Assembly (NCBI GenBank): GCA_003170655.1
Contig: PMYY01000105.1
Location: forward strand, 1-6,663
Direction: 5' to 3'
DNA length: 6,663 nt
DNA from: Nitrospiraceae bacterium
GTDB taxonomy: Bacteria > Nitrospirota > Thermodesulfovibrionia > Thermodesulfovibrionales > Dissulfurispiraceae
Shown one piece after another: positions 1 to 5,489 of the stretch (positions within the stretch are counted from its first letter, which is position 1; each line of letters opens with the position of its first letter). A program made the translations under genes and the position numbers. A model generated the notes under the pieces. That model ran no database searches and was not told where the DNA came from. It was given only the letters and a program-made list of their open reading frames with translations.

Positions 1-416
1 CTATGATAATTGCCTTCAAAGGAGAGATCCAGGGCAAGCGCATATTCATTCCGGTCTCGGCGGTCATTTTTTCTGTGGCTATACTGGCAATCGCCCTTGC
101 CGATAACTTTCATATCGCGATGTTGCTGATATTCTTTGCCGGATGGGGTATTGTCAGCTTCCTGGCCGTCTGCAATAGCTTCATCCAGCAGGTGGTCCCA
201 GATTCGCTCAGGGGAAGGGTCATGAGTCTCTATACGCTTGTTTTTCTCGGGTTCGCGCCACTCGGCAATTCTGCAATCGGGTTTGTGGCCCATGCTTTCG
301 GTACTATCGTGTCTTTGAGAATTTTCGCTGCAATATGTATCTTCAGCAGTATCATATTCTTTGTGTTGTTCGGAAAAAGTTATAAGGAGAGAATCTATGA
401 AACTTCTAGCCATTGA
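1..416 (+). CDS. MFS transporter, C-terminal fragment (5' end outside window)
   Basis: The reading frame is open from the left edge, so the start is missing and the Met at base 3 is probably internal. About 137 residues remain. Numbering from that Met, four hydrophobic segments at roughly 14-34, 36-56, 76-97 and 101-122 fit the last membrane helices of a major facilitator superfamily permease. The stretch NSFIQQVVPDSLRGRVMSLY (58-77), followed by a Gly/Pro-rich helix (FLGFAPLGN), resembles the loop and helix typical of the EntS-like / MFS_3 efflux group. The protein would sit in the inner membrane and move a small molecule by ion coupling. The substrate cannot be read from this fragment. Its last 20 bases overlap the start of tsaB, so the two are probably co-transcribed. 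Confidence 0.8.
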   Translation, partial: MIIAFKGEIQGKRIFIPVSAVIFSVAILAIALADNFHIAMLLIFFAGWGIVSFLAVCNSFIQQVVPDSLRGRVMSLYTLVFLGFAPLGNSAIGFVAHAFGTIVSLRIFAAICIFSSIIFFVLFGKSYKERIYETSSH

Positions 417-1080
417 GACGGCCACGATGCTGGGAGGTCTGGCGATCATGGATGGTATGACGCTCGTGGCTGAATCGAGGATCAATGTCAAGGTGACCCA
501 TTCGGAACGTCTGATGAAGGAGATCGATCATGTTTTGAGTGGCGCCGGTATGGACCTGGGTGATATCGATGTCTTCGGCATCTCGGCCGGGCCTGGTTCG
601 TTTACTGGGCTTCGCGTAGGGCTGAGCACGATAAAAGGCCTTGTTTATGCAACCGGAAAAAAGTTCGTGGCAGTGCCGACACTTGAGGCATTTGCGTGGA
701 ACATCCCGTTCAGCAATTTCCAGATCTGTCCTTTGCTCGATGCGCGCAGAAAAGAGGTTTACGCAGCAGTCTTCAAGTGGTCGAAAGACAGGTTCTTCAA
801 TGTGATCGACGAGCGGGCAATAAAGATCGGCGATCTTCTGCCGGTGATAGATGCGCCTACGATATTTTTGGGTGAGGGCTCTCTTCTCAACAGGGAGACG
901 ATTGAGCGTGAGCTTGGTGAAAAGGCATTCTTCGGGGCTCCTCAGCACATGGTGCCTTCGCCTGCCAACGTCGCACTGCTTTGCATGAAAAGGGCCGAGA
1001 ACGGTGATTACAGTGATGCCCTTACTGCTGTGCCGGCTTATCTGAGAAGGTCCGAAGCCGAGATTAAATCGGGCAGCTGA
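397..1080 (+). CDS. tsaB: tRNA threonylcarbamoyladenosine biosynthesis protein TsaB
   Basis: TsaB is the non-catalytic partner that joins TsaD and TsaE to transfer the threonylcarbamoyl group to A37 of ANN-decoding tRNAs in the cytoplasm. The 227-residue product has the family marks in order: LAIETAT at 4-10 (degenerate ASKHA phosphate-binding start), THSERLM at 34-40, GPGSFTGLRVG at 65-75, DARRKEVYAA at 115-124 and YLRRSE near the C-terminus. The length is normal for TsaB, while TsaD is about 100 residues longer. I chose ATG 397 because an AAGGAGA ribosome binding site lies at 384-390 and the family begins right at this Met. The frame stays open upstream to 361, but that extension is not conserved-looking. 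The gene overlaps the MFS gene by 20 bases and rimI by one base. Confidence 0.95.
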   Translation: MKLLAIETATMLGGLAIMDGMTLVAESRINVKVTHSERLMKEIDHVLSGAGMDLGDIDVFGISAGPGSFTGLRVGLSTIKGLVYATGKKFVAVPTLEAFAWNIPFSNFQICPLLDARRKEVYAAVFKWSKDRFFNVIDERAIKIGDLLPVIDAPTIFLGEGSLLNRETIERELGEKAFFGAPQHMVPSPANVALLCMKRAENGDYSDALTAVPAYLRRSEAEIKSGS

Positions 1081-1601
1081 TGTCATTATGGATTCCCCAA
1101 AAGCATGATTGCCCCATGAATGCAATGCGTATCCGGGATATGCTACCAGAAGATGTGCCCGCCGCTGCGGACATTGAGAGGATATCTTTCAGTACGCCCT
1201 GGTCGGAGAACTCTTTTTACAGTGAAGTCTACGGCAAATACTCGATCGCCCGCGTAGCTATCATAAACGAGCGTATTGTCGGTTATATCATCGCAAGGCT
1301 GATTCTCGATGAGGGCCATCTGCTCGATCTGGCTGTCTGTCCCGAATTTAGAATGAGGGGCATTGCCAGGATGCTCATGGAAGACGTTATAAGCGGGCTG
1401 CAGATAAACAGATGCAAGGCCTTTTTTCTGGAGGTTAGGGCATTAAATTCCGTGGCCCTGAAACTCTATGAGGAAGCTGGCTTCAGGGTCATCGGAACGA
1501 GAAAGAATTATTACAAGGCCCCTGTGGAGGACGCCTGCATCATGATGCGCGATCTTGCGGTGCGCGGAGTTGACTTTGATTCAGTGAATGGGAAAAAATA
1601 A
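1080..1601 (+). CDS. rimI: GNAT N-acetyltransferase RimI (ribosomal protein bS18 N-terminal alanine acetyltransferase)
   Basis: This is a GNAT-fold enzyme that would transfer acetyl from acetyl-CoA to the N-terminal amine of ribosomal protein bS18 or similar targets. Motifs visible in the 173-residue reading are FSTPWSENSF (37-46), the motif A segment HLLDLAVCPEFRMRGIARML (80-99) with the R-x-x-G-x-A type acetyl-CoA loop, FLEVRALNSVALKLYEEAGF (116-135), and YYKAPVEDACIMM (144-156). The last is the RimI signature that separates it from generic GNATs. The start is uncertain. ATG 1080 overlaps the tsaB stop (TGATG), suggesting coupled translation, but the family-like N-terminus MRIRDM starts at ATG 1125, and ATG 1116 is also possible. 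None has a clear ribosome binding site. Linkage to tsaB is common and supports the RimI name. Confidence 0.92.
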   Translation: MSLWIPQKHDCPMNAMRIRDMLPEDVPAAADIERISFSTPWSENSFYSEVYGKYSIARVAIINERIVGYIIARLILDEGHLLDLAVCPEFRMRGIARMLMEDVISGLQINRCKAFFLEVRALNSVALKLYEEAGFRVIGTRKNYYKAPVEDACIMMRDLAVRGVDFDSVNGKK

Positions 1602-1618
1602 ACAGGGTGTAGTATTAC

Positions 1619-1624
1619 GGAGGG
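1619..1624 (+). promoter_or_regulatory. Strong ribosome binding site of the FmdB-type gene
   Basis: GGAGGG lies 6 bases before ATG 1631, an almost perfect anti-Shine-Dalgarno match. It shows that the small downstream ORF is translated in its own right, whereas rimI just before it seems to rely on coupling to tsaB. Confidence 0.8.
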
Positions 1625-1630
1625 AAGATA

Positions 1631-1816
1631 ATGCCTATCTACGAATATGACTGTCGCAAGTGTAAGATATCTTTTGCCGTGCTTCATGCTGCGAAAGCGG
1701 GCAGCGCAAAGTGCCCTAACTGCGATTCGGAGGATGTCAAGAAAAAGATTTCCGCCTGTAGTTCTTTTTCGCCTGTTTGCGGTGTAAAGAAGACTGGAAG
1801 TTCGGGTGGGGGGTGA
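1631..1816 (+). CDS. FmdB family zinc-ribbon protein
   Basis: A 61-residue protein starting MPIYEYDCRKC, the hallmark opening of the FmdB/CxxC_CxxC_SSSS regulatory-protein family. Two Cys pairs, C8/C11 and C28/C31 (CPNC), form the predicted zinc ribbon. A basic KKK follows at 37-39, then a Ser/Cys-containing tail and a Gly-rich C-terminus (SSGGG). Two extra cysteines (C43, C50) are not part of the ribbon. Family members are small cytoplasmic proteins named after a putative regulator of formamidase/amidase operons. The function of most of them, including this one, is not established. The ribosome binding site is strong, and the gene is 29 bases after rimI, so it is probably the last gene of this transcript before the convergent larB. 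Confidence 0.88.
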   Translation: MPIYEYDCRKCKISFAVLHAAKAGSAKCPNCDSEDVKKKISACSSFSPVCGVKKTGSSGGG

Positions 1817-1825
1817 GTGCCGAGG

Positions 1826-1846
1826 TTCTGAACCGTTGGTTCAGGA
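1826..1846. terminator. Stem-loop in the convergent gap (possible weak two-way terminator)
   Basis: CTGAACC (1828-1834) and GGTTCAG (1838-1844) form a perfect 7-bp stem around a 3-base loop. It extends to 9 pairs with one G-T wobble (1826-1846). It sits between the stop of the FmdB-type gene and the stop of larB, where a shared terminator is expected. Neither side has a proper T-run after the stem, so intrinsic termination would be weak. It may instead protect 3' ends or help Rho-dependent termination. Confidence 0.4.
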
Positions 1847-1853
1847 AACAGGA

Positions 1854-2597
1854 TTAATTAAGCCCCATCATATTGATCCGGTGGGCCAGGCAGCCGGCAC
1901 CGAAGCCGTTATCGATATTTACTACTCCGATCCCCGGCACGCAGGAATTCAGCATCGCAAAGAGCGCGGTAAGCCCGCCGAAGCTTGATCCATATCCCAC
2001 TGATGTAGGGACTGCCACAAGTGGTCTGTTCGTTAGTCCTCCCACGAGAGAGGGAAGGGCGCCTTCCATGCCTGCGACTACCACGAATACCCGCGCCCTT
2101 TGAAGCAGCAGCCCGTGATCGAGAAGCCTGTGAAGCCCCGCGATGCCCACGTCGTAGAGCCTTTCTGTTTTTGACCCCAGGAAAGATGCGGTCAGTTCGG
2201 CCTCTTCTGCGACTGGAATATCCGAAGTCCCGGCCGAAATTACGAGTATCTGGCCTTTTAGGGTCTTCGGCCCGCCGCATGATATGATCTTGGAGTCGGG
2301 ATAAAACCGTGCCTTCTTTATCTTCAGCTCACGGTAAACTTCTTCAGATGCACGTGTAATGAGAAATTTACCGCTCCTCTTCATCATTGACTTCGCGATC
2401 GAGACGACATCTTCGGTTTTCTTGCTGCCCGCCAGGATCACCTCGGGAACGTCCGTCCGCATGGCACGGTGATGATCGATCTTAGCGCACGAGATATCTT
2501 CATACGGAAGATGTTTGAGGCTGCCCAGGGCGTCATCTACGGTAATCTTTCCATTTTCTACCTTCTCGAGGAGACGTCTTATCTTATCGATGTACAT
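1854..2597 (-). CDS. larB: Pyridinium-3,5-biscarboxylic acid mononucleotide synthase LarB
   Basis: LarB carboxylates and hydrolyses nicotinic acid adenine dinucleotide to give pyridinium-3,5-biscarboxylic acid mononucleotide. This is the first step toward the nickel-pincer nucleotide cofactor of lactate racemase (LarA) and its relatives. The 247-residue protein has the LarB N-terminal part (LPYEDISCAKIDHHRAMR at 30-47, then PEVI) and a PurE-like C-terminal domain with ISAGTSDIPVAEEA (120-133), VAGMEGALPSLVGGL (174-188) and VGYGSSFGGLTALFAMLNSC (200-219). C219 and E178 line up with the residues I recall as catalytic in Lactobacillus LarB (C221, E180). The DHHR and GTSDIP motifs separate it from true PurE. 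ATG 2597 lies 2 bases after the gpsA stop with only a weak ribosome binding site, suggesting coupled translation. No larC, larE or larA is in the window. Confidence 0.92.
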   Translation of the reverse strand: MYIDKIRRLLEKVENGKITVDDALGSLKHLPYEDISCAKIDHHRAMRTDVPEVILAGSKKTEDVVSIAKSMMKRSGKFLITRASEEVYRELKIKKARFYPDSKIISCGGPKTLKGQILVISAGTSDIPVAEEAELTASFLGSKTERLYDVGIAGLHRLLDHGLLLQRARVFVVVAGMEGALPSLVGGLTNRPLVAVPTSVGYGSSFGGLTALFAMLNSCVPGIGVVNIDNGFGAGCLAHRINMMGLN

Positions 2598-2599
2598 GT

Positions 2600-3595
2600 T
2601 TAATATCCGTGAAATTCGGACTTCAGTGAGCGGTTCATAAGGTTTTTTACCGCTTCGGCGGGAGATTTGTCTTTATAGAGTGTAAGGTAAACCTGTTCAG
2701 TAATCGGCAGCTCAATCCCATGTTTTGAGGCCAGTTCATAGGCCGAGAGTGTCGTGGCTATCCCTTCGGCGACCGACTGCGTCTGGTTGATGATATCGCC
2801 GAGTTTCATTCCCTTTCCAAGTTTATGGCCTACTGTGAAATTCCGCGACTGCATGTCGGTGCACGTAAGAACGAGATCGCCGATACCGCTTAACCCTGAA
2901 AAAGTGACCTCGAGCGCATTCATCTTGAGGCCGAGTCGAGTCATCTCGGACAGCCCTCTCGTGATGAGAGCAGCCCTCGAATTATGCCCGAGACTGAGGC
3001 CGTCGCAGATGCCTGATGCAATGGCGATAACGTTTTTTAGCGCCCCGCCGATTTCGACACCGATTATATCGTCATGTGTATAGACCCTGAAATAATCGGT
3101 ATTGAAAACCTCCTGAAGCAGCAGTCCTATTTTGGGATCACCGGTCGCAAGGGTGATGGCAGTAGGCTTCTTGTCAGCGACTTCGCGTGCGAAACTCGGG
3201 CCTGAGAGTACCGAAACCGGCCTGCCCATTATCTCTTCTAGTATCATCGATGGCGTCATCAATGTATTGTTTTCAATCCCCTTCGAGGCGCTGACAATAA
3301 TAGCCTGATCGTTGATGTAAGTGCGGATTTTGTTAAAAATCGGCCGGATGAACTGGGTCGGGACAGTATTTAGGATATAGCGGGCAGTAGAAAGCTCCTC
3401 GCCGTTGAATGATACATTAAGCATTGGATGCAGCGTAAAGCCCGGCAGAAATATATTGTTGACCCTCTCCCGGTTGATAGAGATTGCGAGTTCAGGATCA
3501 TGCGTCCAGAGTGCAACGTCATATCCTTTTTCAGACAATAGCGAAGCAAGGGTGGTTCCCCAGCTTCCCGCACCGATCACTGCAATATAGCTCAT
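2600..3595 (-). CDS. gpsA: NAD(P)+-dependent glycerol-3-phosphate dehydrogenase
   Basis: Cytoplasmic enzyme that reduces dihydroxyacetone phosphate to sn-glycerol 3-phosphate, the backbone for phospholipid synthesis. The 331-residue product shows the Rossmann nucleotide loop GAGSWG at 8-13, SASKGI at 102-107 with the active-site Lys105, SGPSFA at 131-136, EIGGALKN at 181-188 with catalytic Lys187, NSRAALITRG at 205-214, SGIGDL at 236-241 and PITEQVY at 297-303. All key residues are present and the length is typical of the family. The frame stays open for 44 more codons to ATG 3727 inside the end of bioF. I chose ATG 3595 because the Rossmann fold begins immediately after it and the upstream stretch looks non-coding. 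No ribosome binding site precedes this ATG, but a candidate promoter ends just before it. larB follows after 2 bases. Confidence 0.95.
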   Translation of the reverse strand: MSYIAVIGAGSWGTTLASLLSEKGYDVALWTHDPELAISINRERVNNIFLPGFTLHPMLNVSFNGEELSTARYILNTVPTQFIRPIFNKIRTYINDQAIIVSASKGIENNTLMTPSMILEEIMGRPVSVLSGPSFAREVADKKPTAITLATGDPKIGLLLQEVFNTDYFRVYTHDDIIGVEIGGALKNVIAIASGICDGLSLGHNSRAALITRGLSEMTRLGLKMNALEVTFSGLSGIGDLVLTCTDMQSRNFTVGHKLGKGMKLGDIINQTQSVAEGIATTLSAYELASKHGIELPITEQVYLTLYKDKSPAEAVKNLMNRSLKSEFHGY

Positions 3596-3604
3596 AGAGT
3601 TATG

Positions 3605-3634
3605 AATATATACAAAAACTGCGGGATTTGGCAA
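3605..3634 (-). promoter_or_regulatory. Candidate sigma70-type promoter of gpsA-larB
   Basis: On the minus strand, TTGCCA (3629-3634, five of six matches to the -35 consensus) is followed after 18 bases by TATATT (3605-3610, five of six matches to the -10). Transcription would begin around 3597-3599, leaving only about 2-4 bases before ATG 3595. That agrees with the absence of a ribosome binding site and predicts an almost leaderless gpsA mRNA. The area is AT-rich, so a chance match is possible. Confidence 0.4.
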
Positions 3635-3653
3635 ATAACTGAATTTATTGATG

Positions 3654-3686
3654 ACGTCTAATCGATCAGATTTCCAGCTTAGACGT
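3654..3686. repeat. 8-bp inverted repeat between bioF and gpsA
   Basis: ACGTCTAA (3654-3661) and its exact reverse complement TTAGACGT (3679-3686) are separated by 17 bases. The pair lies in the 109-base gap, downstream of the bioF stop and about 20 bases upstream of the candidate gpsA -35 box. It has no T-run, so it is a poor intrinsic terminator. It could be a protein-binding dyad upstream of the promoter or an RNA stem at the end of the bioF message. Confidence 0.35.
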
Positions 3687-3704
3687 TTCGTCCCGGTGCC
3701 TGCA

Positions 3705-4862
3705 CTACCTAGCAGCTCTGAAAGCATTGATCAGAGCTTCGATATCCTCATCGGTATGAGCTCCTGATACTGTTACTCTAATGCGCGGCGTCTTCACAGT
3801 CGGCGGTCGGATGGCAGGCGCGTAAATGTGACGCTGTCTTAATTTTTCAGAGAAGGCAAGTGTTATCGCAATATCTCCGATGGAGACTGCGATGATAGGT
3901 GTATCTTTGCAGATGATGTAGAAGCCTGCGTTTGCAATGCCCTCCATAGCTCTCCGCTGATTTCTCCAAAGTCTTTCGACGATGGATTTGTCGTTTTCGA
4001 TGGTCCCTATTGCGGCCGCAGAAGCAGCGACTACGCACGCAGGAAGAGCTGTCGAATAGATGAACCCGCGCGCTGTATTTACAAGCCAATCGATTACCTC
4101 GCGGCTGCCTGCGATAAAAGCGCCGAAAGAGCCGAGTGCTTTCGAGAAGGTGCCCATCTGTACGATCCACGGCTCAGGCTTGAGATTGAAATGGGCCAGT
4201 GCTCCATGACCGCCCCCAAGCACTCCAGTGCCGTGAGCATCATCCAGGTAAAGCAGGGTGTCAGGTATGCTCTCGCAAAGTGTGTAAAGCCCGCTGACCG
4301 GCGCGATATCGCCGTCCATGCTGAATATTGTGTCGCTGATGACAATCTTCCTCGCTGCTCTTTCCTTTTGCATTAGAGTCGAAAGAGTATCTACATCACC
4401 GTGTGGATAGACTACTTTTTTAGCCCGGCTCAGCCGGCAGCCGTCAACAATGCTGGCATGGTTTAGCTCATCGCTGAAAATTACATCACCCTCTCGCGCG
4501 AGAGCGGATATGCAGCTCACATTTGCCTGGTAGCCGGAATTGAAAACAAGTGCTGCACCTGTTTTTTTGAAACGCGTTACCACCTCTTCGAGCTCTGAAT
4601 GAAAAGTAGTTCCGCCTGAAAGCAGACGCGATGCCCCGGCTCCGAACGGAAAGACTTCCAGCGATTTCTTTGCAGCCTCCAAAATGGTAGGCGATGCCGC
4701 GAGGCCTAGATAATCGTTCGATGCAAAATTGATGTATTGCTCACCTGATATTTCGATTCGGGCAAGGGATGGAATGGGTTGTCCACAGGATGCAATTCCT
4801 CTGTCGGATATCTTCCGCAGTAGCCCCTTGTAGTCCAGATTCTTGAGATCGTTGTGGAACAT
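3705..4862 (-). CDS. bioF: 8-amino-7-oxononanoate synthase (PLP-dependent)
   Basis: BioF condenses pimeloyl-ACP (or pimeloyl-CoA) with L-alanine to 8-amino-7-oxononanoate, the first step of biotin ring assembly. It is a class II, fold-type I PLP enzyme of the alpha-oxoamine synthase family. Numbering from ATG 4862 (385 residues), the sequence shows NFASNDYLGLA (45-55), GAGASRLLSG (74-83), HxxLE (88-92), FNSGYQAN (107-114), SDELNHASIVDGCRLS (130-145) with the PLP-stacking His135, LDDAHGTGVLG (206-216) with Asp207 and His210, and GTFSKALGS (237-245) with the PLP-binding Lys241. DDAHGTGVLG favours BioF over 2-amino-3-ketobutyrate ligase, which usually has DDxHATG. A GTG at 4877 would add five residues, and neither start has a convincing ribosome binding site. 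No other bio gene is in the window, so another alpha-oxoamine synthase role is possible. Confidence 0.88.
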   Translation of the reverse strand: MFHNDLKNLDYKGLLRKISDRGIASCGQPIPSLARIEISGEQYINFASNDYLGLAASPTILEAAKKSLEVFPFGAGASRLLSGGTTFHSELEEVVTRFKKTGAALVFNSGYQANVSCISALAREGDVIFSDELNHASIVDGCRLSRAKKVVYPHGDVDTLSTLMQKERAARKIVISDTIFSMDGDIAPVSGLYTLCESIPDTLLYLDDAHGTGVLGGGHGALAHFNLKPEPWIVQMGTFSKALGSFGAFIAGSREVIDWLVNTARGFIYSTALPACVVAASAAAIGTIENDKSIVERLWRNQRRAMEGIANAGFYIICKDTPIIAVSIGDIAITLAFSEKLRQRHIYAPAIRPPTVKTPRIRVTVSGAHTDEDIEALINAFRAAR

Positions 4863-4932
4863 TATAAATTTTGTCACTCTTATGGCATGAATAATTGTCT
4901 ATATGTTGTATGTGGCATATCGCTATTACTAC

Positions 4933-4938
4933 ATTATA
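4933..4938 (-). promoter_or_regulatory. -10-like element upstream of bioF
   Basis: A perfect TATAAT on the minus strand lies about 70 bases upstream of the bioF ATG at 4862. At the proper distance the -35 region reads only as GTGTGT, a poor match, and there is no extended -10. The call rests on the -10 alone in an AT-rich stretch. Confidence 0.3.
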
Positions 4939-4942
4939 TGGG

Positions 4943-4997
4943 AAAAAATAAAAACACACACTTGTCTCTTGACACAGACATATATTTATATTAATCT
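4943..4997 (+). promoter_or_regulatory. Promoter of the mraZ-rsmH-ftsL (dcw) operon
   Basis: A consensus -35 box TTGACA occupies 4969-4974. The -10 is ambiguous. TAATCT (4992-4997) has the ideal 17-base spacing but a poor sequence, while TATTAA (4989-4994) and TATATT (4987-4992) look better but are spaced at 14 and 12 bases. An A-rich run at 4943-4954 lies where an UP element would sit. With transcription starting around 5003, the leader would be about 30 bases. A 5-bp dyad, TGTCT (4963-4967) and AGACA (4976-4980), brackets the -35 box. Confidence 0.5.
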
Positions 4998-5000
4998 TGG

Positions 5001-5030
5001 TGGTATAAAGTGTCAAAAAGTGGAGAAAGT
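5001..5030 (+). promoter_or_regulatory. Putative MraZ-binding direct repeats (operator of mraZ)
   Basis: Three successive 10-base units, TGGTATAAAG, TGTCAAAAAG and TGGAGAAAGT, run from 5001 to 5030. Each starts with TG[G/T] at an exact 10-bp step. Read in another phase they give AAAGTGT (5007-5013) and AAAGTGG (5017-5023) with a 3-base spacer. This fits the AAAGTG[T/G] boxes known for MraZ in mycoplasmas and the TGGGN-N5 repeats of E. coli MraZ. The last unit covers the mraZ ribosome binding site (GGAG at 5022-5025). Bound MraZ could therefore block the start of transcription or of translation. Confidence 0.6.
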
Positions 5031-5033
5031 TAA

Positions 5034-5489
5034 ATGGCCTCCTTTACTGGAACATATTATTACACCTTAGACCCGAAAGGGAGAATCATCATTCCTGCTC
5101 CTTTGCGGGAGATGTTATCCGCCAAATATGGCTTATCCAAAATATATATCACGAATGCGGCCTTTGACAAGTGTCTCCATATCTATCCCGAGGCCGAATG
5201 GGCGCTGCTGGAAGAGAAGGTCAAGGGCAAGCCGACGACCGATCAAGCCATGCAATATTTCATGCGGCGGGTCTTTTCGGCTGCAGTCCCTTGCGAAACA
5301 GACAAGAACGGAAGGGTAATGGTCCCCTACGAACTCAGGCAAAACGCAGGCATAGAAAACGATATCGTCATAGTCGGCCTCATGGACAAACTGGAACTCT
5401 GGGACAAGCAGAGGTGGGATGCAATCACCGATCCGGACAAGATAGATGTCGAAGCCTTTGCTAAGAAACTCGCCGAATATGGCATTTAG
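5034..5489 (+). CDS. mraZ: Transcriptional regulator MraZ
   Basis: MraZ is the DNA-binding regulator encoded first in the dcw cluster. It controls its own operon through tandem repeats upstream. The 151-residue protein holds two SpoVT/AbrB-like swapped-hairpin half-domains, each with the family signature: DPKGRIIIP at 13-21 and DKNGRVMVP at 90-98. LHIYPEAEW (48-56) and RRVFSAAV (78-85) are also typical. The length is normal for the family, whose members form ring-shaped oligomers. The start is well supported by GGAGAAAG (5022-5029) and the common opening F-x-G-x-Y. The stop overlaps the rsmH start by 11 bases. The candidate binding repeats lie immediately upstream, consistent with self-regulation. 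Confidence 0.96.
   Translation: MASFTGTYYYTLDPKGRIIIPAPLREMLSAKYGLSKIYITNAAFDKCLHIYPEAEWALLEEKVKGKPTTDQAMQYFMRRVFSAAVPCETDKNGRVMVPYELRQNAGIENDIVIVGLMDKLELWDKQRWDAITDPDKIDVEAFAKKLAEYGI

Noticed and set aside
406..1125. 239-codon open frame antisense to tsaB
   Set aside because: It mirrors tsaB almost base for base. Its protein is rich in His, Arg and Cys with no recognisable domain, as expected for the reverse frame of a coding region, and the sense frame is unmistakably TsaB.
2021..2287. Arg/Pro-rich plus-strand frame inside larB
   Set aside because: It is a shadow of the larB reading frame with no motif, ribosome binding site or hydrophobic segment to support it.
3596..3727. 44-codon N-terminal extension of gpsA up to ATG 3727
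   Set aside because: It would place residues before the Rossmann start that the family lacks, overlaps the end of bioF, and runs through the inverted repeat and the candidate promoter.
4881..4920. Possible BirA-type biotin operator upstream of bioF
   Set aside because: Only loose repeats (GGCAT twice, ATATG/CATAT) are present. Nothing resembles the long TTGTTAACC-type palindrome of known BirA sites.
5004..5009. TATAAA as the mraZ -10 box
   Set aside because: It matches the consensus well, but the only good -35 (TTGACA at 4969) would be 29 bases away, far outside the workable range.
5446..5478. Earlier rsmH start at ATG 5446
   Set aside because: It lies deep within mraZ and adds 11 residues that look like the reading of mraZ in another frame. 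ATG 5479 gives the usual short lead before HVPVLL.
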